64,000 bases of DNA. It comes from Pontivivens ytuae. GTDB lineage: Bacteria > Pseudomonadota > Alphaproteobacteria > Rhodobacterales > Rhodobacteraceae. The stretch spans positions 2,646,001-2,710,000 of the forward strand of contig NZ_CP064942.1 in NCBI RefSeq assembly GCF_015679265.1, given 5' to 3'. The notes under the pieces are model-generated. The model did no database searches, was not told where the DNA came from, and saw only the letters and a list, made by a program, of their open reading frames with translations. A program made the position numbers and the translations under genes. Position 1 is the stretch's first letter, and the number at the start of each line of letters is the position of its first letter. Of the stretch, positions 36,287-45,158 are shown one piece after another.

Positions 36287-39200
36287 GCCTGAGCGACGCG
36301 AGCCGGGCGCAGAACAGCGCGTCGACCCCCGCGGGCTCCGTCTGGGTCGGGGCCAATGCGGGCTCCGGCAAGACGCGGGTGCTCACCGACCGGGTGGCGC
36401 GGCTTTTGCTGCACGGCGCCGATCCCCAACGCATCCTCTGCCTCACCTACACCAAGGCCGCGGCGGCGGAGATGAAGAACCGCCTGTTCCGCCGCCTCGG
36501 CCAGTGGTCGATGATGCCGGATGAGGCGCTGCGGGCGGAGCTTGCCGCATTGGAGGAGCCGGGCGACGACCTGCCGCGCGCGCGCCGTCTGTTCGCCGCG
36601 GCGCTGGAGGTGCCGGGCGAGCTGAAGATCCAGACGATCCACGCCTTCTGCGCTGCGGTCCTGCGCCGCTTCCCGGTCGAGGCGGGCGTGCCGCCACGCT
36701 TCCGCGAGATGGACGATCGGGAGGCCGCGGCGCTGCGCGAGGAGATCCTGGATGCGCTGGCGGAGGAGCGGCCCGAGACCTTCGCCGAGATGGCGCTGCA
36801 CGTGCCGGGCGACGGACCGGACGGGCTGATCGGGGCGATTCTGGGGACGCGCGACGCCTTCGGCAGCTTCGATGTGGCGGCCTGCGAACGGGCGCTGGGC
36901 GGCGACACGCAGGGGCCGGTGGCGGTGGTGGACGAGGACGCGCGGGCGCTGCTGCGGCGGCTCGCCGGGGCGATGGCGGCGGCGGGCACGGCGACGGAGC
37001 AGGAGAAAGGTGTCGAGACGGTCGGCGCGATCACCGACGCGGAGGATGCGGCGCGGCGGCAGGAGGAGGCCGAGAAGTTCCTGCTGTTCGGCGCGAGCGC
37101 GAAAGAACCGCATGGGCCGAAACGTGGCAAGATCGGCACCAGGGGCGCACGCGGCGCGCTGGGCGACGCGGATCTCGATGCGCTCGACCGGCTGGCCGAG
37201 GCGGTGGCGGAGGCGCGGACGCGCCGGATTGCCCGCATAACGGCCGCGCGGACCAAGGCGTTGCATGACTTCGCGGAGGCGTTCCTTGACCGCTATGCGG
37301 CGGCGAAGGCGGCGGGCGGGCTGCTCGACTTCGACGATCTCATCACGCGCACCCGCGCCCTGCTGACCGAGGCGGACATGGCCGCGTGGGTGCTCTACCG
37401 CCTCGACGGTGGGATCGAGCACATCCTGGTGGACGAGGCGCAGGACACGAGCCCCGAGCAGTGGCAGGTGATCGAGGCGTTGACGCCGGAGTTCTATGCC
37501 GGCGCCGGGGCGGGGCGCGTGGACCGGACGCTCTTCGTCGTGGGGGACGAGAAGCAGTCGATCTACTCGTTCCAGGGCGCGCAGCCCCGCGCCTTCGGCG
37601 AGATGCGGGAGATGTTCGGGACCCGTCTGGCGGAGGCGGAGAAGCCGTTTGCGCGCGTGGCGCTCGACTACTCCTTCCGCTCCGCGCCCGCGATCCTGCG
37701 GCTGACCGATGCGGTGTTCGAGGTGCCGGGACGCGGTGATGTGACCGACGCCGTGCACCACCTCGCCTACGACGACGAGAAGCCGGGCCGCGTCGATCTG
37801 TGGCCGTATCTGGTGCAGGAGAAGGGCGACGAGGGCACCGACTGGTGGCGCGCGATCGACGAGCCCTCGCCCGACAATGCGCAGCTTCGCCTGGCGGAGC
37901 AGGTGGCCGACGCGGTACATGGCATGATCGGCCGCGCCCCGCTGCCGGGTCGCGAGGGCGCGCGGGTGGTCGGCGCGGGCGACGTGCTGATCCTCGTCCA
38001 GCGGCGCGGCGTGCTCTTCAACGCGCTCATTCGGGAGATGAAGGCGCGGGGCGTGCCCGTCTCCGGCGCCGACCGGATGCGGCTGGGCGAGGAGCTGGCG
38101 GTACGCGACCTGCTCGCGCTCATGCGCTTTGCCACCACGCCGGACGACGACCTGTCGCTGGCCGCGGCGCTGCGCTCGCCGCTCTTCGACGTGGACGAGG
38201 CGGGGCTCTACCAGCTGGCGCATGGCCGCGGGCGGGAGCGGCTGATCGGGCGGGTGCAGGCAGAGCCGGGTCTGGCGGAGGCCGCCGCTTTCTTGCAGGA
38301 CCTGCGCGGGCAGGCGGACTTCATCCGGCCCTACGAATTCCTCGACCGGATCCTGACACGCCATGGCGGGCGGCGGCGCTTCCTCGCGCGGTTGGGGCAT
38401 GAGGCGGTGGACGGGATCGATGAGTTGCTGGCCCAAGCCCTCGCCTACGAGCGGGAGCGGGCGCCAAGCCTCACTGGCTTCCTCGATTGGATCGATGCCG
38501 ATGGCTTGGAGATCAAGCGCGAGCAGGAGGAGGGCGCGGGCGAGGTCCGGGTCATGACCGTACATGGCGCGAAGGGGCTGGAGGCGCCGGTGGTCATCCT
38601 GCCGGACACGGGGCCGCGCCGCGCCCAGACCCCGCCGCCGGTGGTCAAGGTGGACCCGGTGGGGCCGGTCTGGCAGGCGAAACCTCGGCCCGATCCCGTC
38701 TCGGACGCCATAGGTGCGCTGGGCGAGAAGGCGGCACGTGAAAGCGAGCGCCTGCTCTACGTCGCACTGACGCGGGCCGAGCACTGGCTGATCGTGGCGG
38801 GTGCCGGGCCGGAGCTGAAGGAGGCGACCGCGGAGCAGTGCTGGTACGGCATGGTCGCCGCCGCCATGGAGCGCTTGCCCGCGGAGGCGGTCGGCGAGGG
38901 ATGCCGGATCACCGAAAACTGGCCCGACGCGGGCGCGGCGGAAGAGGCGGTAGCAACGGAGGCCGTCGCGCTGCCCGACTGGGCGCACGCGCCGGTCACG
39001 GCGGCGGAGCGGGTGCGGCTGGTCTCGCCCTCCGATCTCGGCGGGGCGCATGCGCTGCCGGGGGAGGGCGATCCGGCGGAGCTGGCGAAGGCGCGCGGCA
39101 CGGCGATCCACGATCTGATCGAGCGGATGGCGGAGCTGCCGCCGGAGCAGCGTGCTTCGGTGCGGTCCGATGGTCTGCCCGACGCGCTGGCCGAGGCGGT

Positions 39201-39567
39201 GCATTCCGAAGCGCTGGCGGTGGTGCAGGACCCGGCGCTCGCACACTTCTTCGGCCCCGACAGCCTCGCCGAAGTGCCGGCCTGCGGGGACCTGGGCGGG
39301 CGGCGGATGTTCGGCCGCGTGGACCGGCTGGTGGTGGAGACGGACCGCGTCCTGATCGTCGATTTCAAGTCGAACCGCGTGGTGCCCGAGCGGCCCGAGG
39401 ACGTGCCTGAGGCGATCCTGCGGCAGATGGGTGCTTACGTCGCGGCGCTCACGCCGGCCTTCGACGTGCCGGTCGTCCCGCTCGTCCTGTGGACCGCCGA
39501 GCGACGGCTGATGGAGCTGCCGCACGCCCTCGTGAACGCGGCGCTCACCCGCGCCACCGCGCCTTGA
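36283..39567 (+). CDS. addA: Double-strand break repair helicase AddA
   Basis: 1094 residues, UvrD/Rep-type helicase with a C-terminal nuclease. Walker A is ANAGSGKTRVL (about 24-34), followed by ILCLTYTKAAAAEMKNRL (motif Ia). Walker B is HILVDEAQDTSPEQWQV, motif III is FVVGDEKQSIYSFQGAQP, and motif V/VI includes VMTVHGAKGLEAPVV and LLYVALTRAEHWLIVAG. The C-terminal nuclease has DRLVVETDRVLIVDFKSNR. It forms AddAB with the overlapping addB. The stop lies 75 nt before trxA. Confidence 0.97.
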   Translation: MSLSDASRAQNSASTPAGSVWVGANAGSGKTRVLTDRVARLLLHGADPQRILCLTYTKAAAAEMKNRLFRRLGQWSMMPDEALRAELAALEEPGDDLPRARRLFAAALEVPGELKIQTIHAFCAAVLRRFPVEAGVPPRFREMDDREAAALREEILDALAEERPETFAEMALHVPGDGPDGLIGAILGTRDAFGSFDVAACERALGGDTQGPVAVVDEDARALLRRLAGAMAAAGTATEQEKGVETVGAITDAEDAARRQEEAEKFLLFGASAKEPHGPKRGKIGTRGARGALGDADLDALDRLAEAVAEARTRRIARITAARTKALHDFAEAFLDRYAAAKAAGGLLDFDDLITRTRALLTEADMAAWVLYRLDGGIEHILVDEAQDTSPEQWQVIEALTPEFYAGAGAGRVDRTLFVVGDEKQSIYSFQGAQPRAFGEMREMFGTRLAEAEKPFARVALDYSFRSAPAILRLTDAVFEVPGRGDVTDAVHHLAYDDEKPGRVDLWPYLVQEKGDEGTDWWRAIDEPSPDNAQLRLAEQVADAVHGMIGRAPLPGREGARVVGAGDVLILVQRRGVLFNALIREMKARGVPVSGADRMRLGEELAVRDLLALMRFATTPDDDLSLAAALRSPLFDVDEAGLYQLAHGRGRERLIGRVQAEPGLAEAAAFLQDLRGQADFIRPYEFLDRILTRHGGRRRFLARLGHEAVDGIDELLAQALAYERERAPSLTGFLDWIDADGLEIKREQEEGAGEVRVMTVHGAKGLEAPVVILPDTGPRRAQTPPPVVKVDPVGPVWQAKPRPDPVSDAIGALGEKAARESERLLYVALTRAEHWLIVAGAGPELKEATAEQCWYGMVAAAMERLPAEAVGEGCRITENWPDAGAAEEAVATEAVALPDWAHAPVTAAERVRLVSPSDLGGAHALPGEGDPAELAKARGTAIHDLIERMAELPPEQRASVRSDGLPDALAEAVHSEALAVVQDPALAHFFGPDSLAEVPACGDLGGRRMFGRVDRLVVETDRVLIVDFKSNRVVPERPEDVPEAILRQMGAYVAALTPAFDVPVVPLVLWTAERRLMELPHALVNAALTRATAP

Positions 39568-39642
39568 CCCGGTTGGGGCGGGTGCCTAGGTTTTGCCTCC
39601 GAGGCCGCAAGGCATACGATATAACCGGACAAGGAGCCTGAC

Positions 39643-39963
39643 ATGGCTACGATGAAAGTCACCGACGACAGCTTCGAGGCCGACGTCCTGAAATCCGACA
39701 TCCCCGTGGTTGTCGATTTCTGGGCGGAGTGGTGCGGGCCCTGCAAGCAGATCGGCCCGGCGCTCGAAGAGCTCTCCGAGGCCTATGAGGGCCGCGTGAA
39801 GATCGCCAAGGTCAACGTGGACGAGAACCCGAACTCGCCGGCACAGCTCGGCGTGCGGGGCATCCCGGCGCTGTTCCTGTTCAAGGACGGGGCCGTCGTC
39901 TCCAACAAGACGGGCGCGGCGCCGAAGGCCGCGCTGCAGGGCTGGATCGAGGAAAGCCTCTGA
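39643..39963 (+). CDS. trxA: Thioredoxin
   Basis: 106 residues, cytoplasmic disulfide reductase. The active site WCGPCK has C31 and C34; [12 protein letters not shown] and [11 protein letters not shown] (cis-Pro loop) are standard. AAGGAG is about 6 nt upstream of the ATG. It follows addA by 75 nt, the usual order in this family of bacteria, and ends with a strong terminator that closes the tsaE-trxA run. Confidence 0.98.
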   Translation: MATMKVTDDSFEADVLKSDIPVVVDFWAEWCGPCKQIGPALEELSEAYEGRVKIAKVNVDENPNSPAQLGVRGIPALFLFKDGAVVSNKTGAAPKAALQGWIEESL

Positions 39964-39985
39964 TCCTTTTCGCCTGACGCATCGG

Positions 39986-40013
39986 AAGCCCCGGCTATCG
40001 CGCCGGGGCTTTT
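39986..40013 (+). terminator. Rho-independent terminator of trxA
   Basis: A perfect 10-bp stem (AAGCCCCGGC / GCCGGGGCTT) with a 6-nt loop runs into TTTT, 23 nt after the trxA stop. Confidence 0.92.
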
Positions 40014-40060
40014 CGTTTCGGGGCGCGGCTCCCCTTGGGATGTTTGGTCGAAGCTGAACG

Positions 40061-41134
40061 TCAGGCGCGAAGGCGGGCGCCGGTCTCCGCGTTGAAAAAA
40101 CTGACATGGGCGGGGTCGACGGCGAGGCCGAGCGGCTCGGTGCTGTCCTCCGGCAGGCGGCCGGGCAGGCGCGCGGTGACGGGCGTCTCACCAAGCAGGA
40201 AGGTGACGTAGCTTTCCGAGCCCGTGTTCTCGATCATCGTGGGCGTGACCGTGAGATCCGGTGTGCCGGTCGCGCGGCCCAGATGTTCCGGCCGGATACC
40301 GAAGGTCACTCGGGCGGGCAGGCCGTCGGTGGGTAAGGCGAGGGTAGTGTCGCCGATCCGGATGCCCTCGCCCGTAACCTCCGCCGGCACCATGTTCATC
40401 GGCGGCGAGCCCATGAAGTCGGCGACGAAGGCGTTGGCGGGGCGGTCGTAGATCTCCTCCGGCGTGCCGATCTGCTGGATGTAGCCGTCCTTCAGCACGA
40501 CGATGCGGCTGGCGAGCGTCATCGCCTCGATCTGGTCGTGCGTGACGTAGACGATGCTGGCGCCGGTGGTGCGGTGCAGGCGCTTGATCTCGGCCCGCAT
40601 CTCCACCCGGAGCTTGGCGTCGAGGTTCGAGAGTGGTTCGTCGAAGAGGAAGAGCTTCGGATCGCGCACCAGCGCCCGGCCCATGGCGACGCGCTGGCGC
40701 TGCCCGCCCGAAAGCTGGCTGGGCCGCCGGTCGAGCAGGTGGTCGATCTGGAGGAGGGCTGCGACCTCCGCGATTTTCGCGTCCATCTGCGCCTTGGGGA
40801 CCTTCCGGATCTTCATCCCGAAGCCGATATTCTCGGCCACGCTCATGGTCGGATAGAGCGCGTAGGACTGGAAGACCATGGCGATGTCGCGGTCCTTCGG
40901 CGGCTCCCGCGTCACATCGCGCCCGCCGATCTGGAGGGTGCCCGACGTGATCTCCTCCAGCCCCGCGATGCAATTGAGGAGCGTGGACTTGCCGCAGCCC
41001 GAGGGGCCGACGAGGACGAGGAACTCGCCCTCCGCCATCTCGATATCAATGTCGTGCAGGACCTCGACGATGCCGTAGTTCTTTGTCACCTGCGCGAGAT
41101 GAAGCGCCGTCGTGCTCCCTATGTCGAGACCCAT
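40061..41134 (-). CDS. malK: Maltose/alpha-glucoside ABC transporter ATP-binding protein
   Basis: 357 residues. Walker A GPSGCGKS (43-50), the Q-loop VFQSYALYPTMSV, signature LSGGQRQRVAMGRAL, Walker B LFLFDEPLSNLD and switch His in YVTHDQIEAMTLA. The C-terminal TOBE/regulatory domain (about 235-357: GIRPEHLG, GSESYVTFLLG) is present, as in MalK/UgpC proteins that energise CUT1 sugar importers. The start at 41134 is 2 nt after the stop of the LacI-family gene, so the regulator and the ATPase share an operon divergent from the glucosidase-malEFG operon. Confidence 0.93.
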   Translation of the reverse strand: MGLDIGSTTALHLAQVTKNYGIVEVLHDIDIEMAEGEFLVLVGPSGCGKSTLLNCIAGLEEITSGTLQIGGRDVTREPPKDRDIAMVFQSYALYPTMSVAENIGFGMKIRKVPKAQMDAKIAEVAALLQIDHLLDRRPSQLSGGQRQRVAMGRALVRDPKLFLFDEPLSNLDAKLRVEMRAEIKRLHRTTGASIVYVTHDQIEAMTLASRIVVLKDGYIQQIGTPEEIYDRPANAFVADFMGSPPMNMVPAEVTGEGIRIGDTTLALPTDGLPARVTFGIRPEHLGRATGTPDLTVTPTMIENTGSESYVTFLLGETPVTARLPGRLPEDSTEPLGLAVDPAHVSFFNAETGARLRA

Positions 41135-41136
41135 TG

Positions 41137-42198
41137 CTATCCCCCCTTCGGCGCCGGCCCGGTGGAGCCGCGCACGATCAATTCCACGTCCATCATAACC
41201 TGAAGCGCCTCCGCCGGCACGCCGCCCAGATGGTCCACCAGCATGTTCGCGAGCGGCTCGCACGCGTCGCGCAGCGGGGCGCGGGTCACCGTGAGCGCGG
41301 GATCGAAGCTGATCGCGCGGGTGAGCGGCAGCGCGTCGTCATGGGCCATGACGGATACGTCGCCCGGCACGCTCAGCCCGCGGTCGCGCACGGCGCGCAT
41401 CACGCCTGCCGCGATGACGGTGGACGCGCAGACGAATGCGGTGGGCGCGTCCGCCTGCGCCAGCAACTCCAGCGCGCGGGTGTAGGCGTGGCTCTCGAAC
41501 GTCGCACCGTTGCGGGCGCTGTCGGGGGCGAGGTCGTGGCGGGCCATCGCCGCCCGAAATCCCTCAAGCCGTTCGGCGGCATAGGCGTGGCGCAGTTCGC
41601 CGTTGATCAGTGCGATCCGGCGGTGGCCGAGATGGGCGAGCATGTCGACCGAGGTGGCAGAGACGGCGGCGTTGTCGATCCCGAAGTTCGGGTAGTCCGG
41701 CGTTGCCCGGTCCCGGCCATGCAGGACGAAGGGGATGCCCTGCTCCCGCAGGAAGGTCACCCGCGGATCGTCGGTGACCGGCGCGTTCAGGATGAAGCCG
41801 TCGAGGATGCCGCGCTCCAGCAGCTTGCGGTAGGGCAGGACCGGGTCGCCGCCCTGGTCGACGGCGAGCACGAGGTCGGTTTCGCGCGCCGACAGTGCTG
41901 CGGTCAGGCCCGTTAGCATCTCGAAGAAGGTCTGGTCGGCGCTCATGTCCGGCTTGATCTTGACCACCATGCCGACCATGCCCGAGCGCCCGGTGACGAG
42001 GCGCTGGGCTACGCGATTGGGCCGGTAGCCGAGGCGGTCGGCGGTCTCCTGCACCTTGGTGCGGGTCTTGAGGCTGACCTCCGGAAACCCGTTCAGCGCG
42101 CGGCTGACCGTGGCGACCGAGAGGCCGAGCTCCGCGCCGATATCCTTCAGGGTTGCCAAGGCCGTGGTCTCAAATCGATTTTGCTCATGTCCAATCAA
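41137..42198 (-). CDS. LacI-family transcriptional regulator of the maltose/alpha-glucoside regulon
   Basis: 353 residues. The N-terminal helix-turn-helix and hinge are ATLKDIGAELGLSVATVSRALNG with the hinge-proximal KVQETADRLGYRPNRVAQRLVTG. A periplasmic-binding-protein-like sensor domain follows (FILNAPVTDDPRVTFLREQGIPFVLHGR, PTAFVCASTVIAAGVMRAVRDRG). It most likely represses both divergent operons from the palindrome at 42235-42252 until maltose or an alpha-glucoside binds. The start at ATG 42198 adds about 14 residues before the HTH. Confidence 0.92.
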   Translation of the reverse strand: MIGHEQNRFETTALATLKDIGAELGLSVATVSRALNGFPEVSLKTRTKVQETADRLGYRPNRVAQRLVTGRSGMVGMVVKIKPDMSADQTFFEMLTGLTAALSARETDLVLAVDQGGDPVLPYRKLLERGILDGFILNAPVTDDPRVTFLREQGIPFVLHGRDRATPDYPNFGIDNAAVSATSVDMLAHLGHRRIALINGELRHAYAAERLEGFRAAMARHDLAPDSARNGATFESHAYTRALELLAQADAPTAFVCASTVIAAGVMRAVRDRGLSVPGDVSVMAHDDALPLTRAISFDPALTVTRAPLRDACEPLANMLVDHLGGVPAEALQVMMDVELIVRGSTGPAPKGG

Positions 42199-42234
42199 CC
42201 ACCTGAATATATCAATTCAGATGCAATTTCACGC

Positions 42235-42252
42235 ATTCAAAACGTTTTGAAT
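42235..42252. promoter_or_regulatory. Perfect 18-bp palindromic operator for the LacI-family regulator
   Basis: ATTCAAAACGTTTTGAAT is fully palindromic with the central CG typical of LacI/GalR-family operators. It lies between the divergent regulator gene (start 42198) and the glucosidase gene (start 42301). A degenerate second dyad (TATCGAAAGCGGTTTGATA, 42252-42270) abuts it. Confidence 0.8.
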
Positions 42253-42300
42253 ATCGAAAGCGGTTTGATACGGTGCTCCCGACTCGGCTTGGGGGCTGAC

Positions 42301-43947
42301 ATGCGCGAATGGTGGCGGGATGCGGTGATCTACCAGATCTATCCGCGCTCTTTTCAGGACGACAACGGCGACGGGGTGGGGGATCTCAACGGGATCACCC
42401 GGCGGCTGGAGCATGTGGCGGAGCTCGGTGCGGACTGCATCTGGCTGTCGCCCGTCTTCGTCTCCCCGCAGAAGGACATGGGCTACGACGTGTCGGACTA
42501 TCTCGACATCGACCCGCTCTTCGGCACGCTCGCCGATTTCGACGCGCTGATCGCGCGGGCCCATGCTCTGGGGCTGAAGGTCATCACCGATCAGGTGCTT
42601 TCGCACACCTCCGACCAGCATCCGTGGTTCAGGGAGAGCCGGACGAGCCGCGACAATCCGAAGGCCGACTGGTACGTCTGGGCCGATCCGCTGCCCGACG
42701 GCGCGCCGCCCACCAACTGGCACAGCCATTTCGGCGGCCCGGCGTGGGAGTTCGAGCCGCGGCGCGGACAGTACTACCTGCACAACTTCCTCGCCGCCCA
42801 GCCGGACCTGAACTTCCATCATCCGGAGGTCGCCGACGCGATCCTGGAGACATGCAAGTTCTGGCTGGACCGGGGGCTCGATGGCTTCCGGCTCGACACC
42901 GTGAACTACTATTTCCACGATGCGGATCTGCGCTCCAACCCGCCGGCGGAGCCGAAGAAGAACCAGGTGATGTCCACGGATCTCTATGGGATGCAGAACA
43001 ACATCTATAACAAGAACCGCCCGGAAAATCTCGGCTTTCTGGAGCGGCTGCGCGCGCTCACCGACCGCTACGACGACATCATGATGGTGGGGGAGGTCGG
43101 CGACGGGCCGGCGCGGGCGATCGAGCTGATGGGACAGTACACGGCCGGGACGAAGCGGCTGCATGTCTGCTATAGTTTCGCCATGCTGGGCCAGGATTTC
43201 AGCGCCGCGTTCTTCCGCAACTGCATCGACGGCTTCCACAAGGGGGCGCCCGACGGGCACCCGAAATGGTCCTTCTCCAACCACGACACGGAGCGGCATG
43301 TGAGCCGTTGGGCAGCACACGGGGTGAGCGAGGATAACCTCGCGCGGCTGACCTGCGCGATGCTCATGTCCTTCGAGGGGACGGTGGGCATCTACCAGGG
43401 TGAGGAGCTGGGCCAGACGGAGACGGAGCTGGTCTACGAAGAGCTGACCGATCCGCCCGCCCTGCGCTTCTGGCCCGGGATCAAGGGCCGTGACGGTTGC
43501 CGGACGCCGATGGTGTGGGAGCGCGATGCGCTGAACGCCGGCTTCTCCGACGCGAAACCGTGGCTGCCGGTAAAGGCGCCGCAGGCCGCGCGGGCGGTGG
43601 ATGCGCAGGCGCCCGACGGCATCCTCGCCTTCTATCGCGAGGCGATCGCGCTGCGCAAAGCGTCCCGGCCGCTGCGGGAGGGGACAACGCATTTCCACGA
43701 CCTGCCCGAGCCGCTCCTCGCCTTCGAGCGGCGCGCGGGAGACGAGCGGATGACCTGCGTCTTCAACCTCTCGACGGAGGTGCAGACGCTCGCCCTGACC
43801 GGATCGACGGAGTTCGCAGGACCGCAGGCCGCAGCCCTCGCCGATGGCACGCTGACCCTGCCGGGCAATGGCTTTGCCTGGCTGACACATGACGAGCCGC
43901 TGACGCTCGCAACGACAGAAAAGACGCTCTGGGAGGAGATTTCATGA
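42301..43947 (+). CDS. GH13 alpha-glucosidase
   Basis: 548 residues from ATG 42301; a longer frame upstream would translate the operator and is rejected. The GH13 TIM-barrel residues are all present: WWRDAVIYQIYPRSFQDDNGDGVGDLNGI at the N-terminus, the nucleophile D199 (GFRLDTVN), the acid/base E265 (MMVGEVGD) and D329 (SNHDTERH), at positions like oligo-1,6-glucosidase. No signal peptide, so it acts on sugars already imported, hydrolysing maltose or other alpha-glucosides to glucose. The stop overlaps the malE start, so it is the first gene of the transporter operon. Confidence 0.93.
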   Translation: MREWWRDAVIYQIYPRSFQDDNGDGVGDLNGITRRLEHVAELGADCIWLSPVFVSPQKDMGYDVSDYLDIDPLFGTLADFDALIARAHALGLKVITDQVLSHTSDQHPWFRESRTSRDNPKADWYVWADPLPDGAPPTNWHSHFGGPAWEFEPRRGQYYLHNFLAAQPDLNFHHPEVADAILETCKFWLDRGLDGFRLDTVNYYFHDADLRSNPPAEPKKNQVMSTDLYGMQNNIYNKNRPENLGFLERLRALTDRYDDIMMVGEVGDGPARAIELMGQYTAGTKRLHVCYSFAMLGQDFSAAFFRNCIDGFHKGAPDGHPKWSFSNHDTERHVSRWAAHGVSEDNLARLTCAMLMSFEGTVGIYQGEELGQTETELVYEELTDPPALRFWPGIKGRDGCRTPMVWERDALNAGFSDAKPWLPVKAPQAARAVDAQAPDGILAFYREAIALRKASRPLREGTTHFHDLPEPLLAFERRAGDERMTCVFNLSTEVQTLALTGSTEFAGPQAAALADGTLTLPGNGFAWLTHDEPLTLATTEKTLWEEIS

Positions 43948-45101
43948 CCAAGGCCCTTTCGCTTTCCGCCCTTTTGCTCGTGACCGCGCTGCCCGCAGCG
44001 GCCTTCGACGACGACACGCTGACGATCTGGACCGGGGCAAACCGCGACCGCGATGCGCTGCTGGAGGCGACCGCCGCCTTCACCGAGGATCTGGGCATCG
44101 AGGTCGTCGTGGAGGTCGTGGACCCCGACCTGCCGCAGAAGTTCCAGCAGGCCGCGGCGACCGGCGACGGGCCTGACATCGTGATGTGGGCCCATGATCG
44201 CTTCGGCGAATGGGCGAGCGGCGGGCTGATCCAGCCGGTCGCGCCGGGGGCGGCATGGGCGGACGGGATCCTGCCCGTGGCGATGGAGGCGGTCCGGTTC
44301 GACGGGAACACGTGGGGCTATCCGATCTCGGTCGAGGCGGCGACGCTGATCTACAACCGCGACCTGATCGAGACGCCCCCGGCGAGCTTCGAGGAGATCG
44401 CCGGTCTCGACATAGAGGGGCAGAAGATCCTCTGGGACTACAACAACACCTATTTCACCATGCCGATGCTGATGGCGGGCGGCGGCTACGCCTTCCAGAA
44501 GGTCGACGGCAGCTATGACGGGTCCGAGACCGGGGTGAACACCGATGGTGCGATCGCCGGGGCGCAGGTGCTCAAGTCGCTTTTCGATGACGGGGTGATG
44601 CCGCAGGGCGTGGATTACGGCGTCATGGACGGTGCGATGAACAACGGCGAAGTGGCCATGGTGCTCAACGGGCCGTGGGCCTGGGGCGGCTTCAAGGACT
44701 CCGGCATCGACTTCGCTGTCGCCCCGATCCCGACCGTGGCGGGCGAGACCGCGCCGCCCTTCCTCGGCGTGCTCGCACTTGGGGTGAACGCGGCGACGCC
44801 GAACGCGGACCTCGCGGTCGAGTTGATCGAGAACTACCTTGCCACGGACGAGGGGCTGGCGGTCTGGAACCAGAACGACGCGCTGGGCGCGCTGGCGGAC
44901 ATGTCGGCGGCCGAGGCGCAGGAGGATCCGCTCGTCTCCGGCATGCTGGAGGTCGCCGCCGATGGCGTGCCGATGCCTTCGAACCCCGAGATGGGGGCGT
45001 TCTGGGCCGCTATGGCGCCTGCGCTCACCAACATCACCTCCGGCACCGCGACGCCGGAGGATGCGCTGAACGACGCCGCCGCCCGGATCCTGGGCGAGTG
45101 A
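43944..45101 (+). CDS. malE: Maltose/maltodextrin-binding periplasmic protein
   Basis: 385 residues with a Sec signal (LSLSALLLVTALPAAAFDDD). It follows E. coli MalE nearly throughout: LTIWTGANRDRDALLEATAAF, QAAATGDGPDIVMWAHDRFGEWASGGL, YPISVEAATLIYNRDL, AMVLNGPWAWGG, and PEMGAFWAAMAPALTNITSGTATPEDAL. These identities favour maltose over other alpha-glucoside systems. GGAGGAG lies 6 nt upstream. ATGA overlap with the glucosidase gene. A hairpin at 45112-45130 lies between malE and malF. Confidence 0.93.
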   Translation: MTKALSLSALLLVTALPAAAFDDDTLTIWTGANRDRDALLEATAAFTEDLGIEVVVEVVDPDLPQKFQQAAATGDGPDIVMWAHDRFGEWASGGLIQPVAPGAAWADGILPVAMEAVRFDGNTWGYPISVEAATLIYNRDLIETPPASFEEIAGLDIEGQKILWDYNNTYFTMPMLMAGGGYAFQKVDGSYDGSETGVNTDGAIAGAQVLKSLFDDGVMPQGVDYGVMDGAMNNGEVAMVLNGPWAWGGFKDSGIDFAVAPIPTVAGETAPPFLGVLALGVNAATPNADLAVELIENYLATDEGLAVWNQNDALGALADMSAAEAQEDPLVSGMLEVAADGVPMPSNPEMGAFWAAMAPALTNITSGTATPEDALNDAAARILGE

Positions 45102-45111
45102 CGCGGACGGG

Positions 45112-45130
45112 GCGGCGGCCCTCCCGCCGC
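45112..45130 (+). repeat. Intercistronic hairpin between malE and malF
   Basis: GCGGCGG pairs with CCGCCGC across a 5-nt loop, beginning 11 nt after the malE stop. No T-run follows, so a role in mRNA stabilisation or attenuation rather than full termination is suggested. A similar arrangement occurs after the other binding-protein gene (10034-10105). Confidence 0.6.
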
Positions 45131-45158
45131 TGCGCCGGCTCGTGATGCGGAGGGGCGC

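Noticed and set aside
36217-39525. An 1102-codon open frame on the minus strand
   Set aside because: Antisense shadow of addA; no recognisable motif, and the helicase motifs on the plus strand are complete.
41078-41134. Longer N-terminus for the MalK-type ATPase reaching to 41263
   Set aside because: It would overlap the end of the LacI-family gene in another frame; the conserved N-terminus starts at 41134, right after that gene's stop.
42181-42300. An N-terminal extension of the GH13 glucosidase
   Set aside because: The extension would translate the operator palindromes, and the enzyme's conserved N-terminus begins at 42301.
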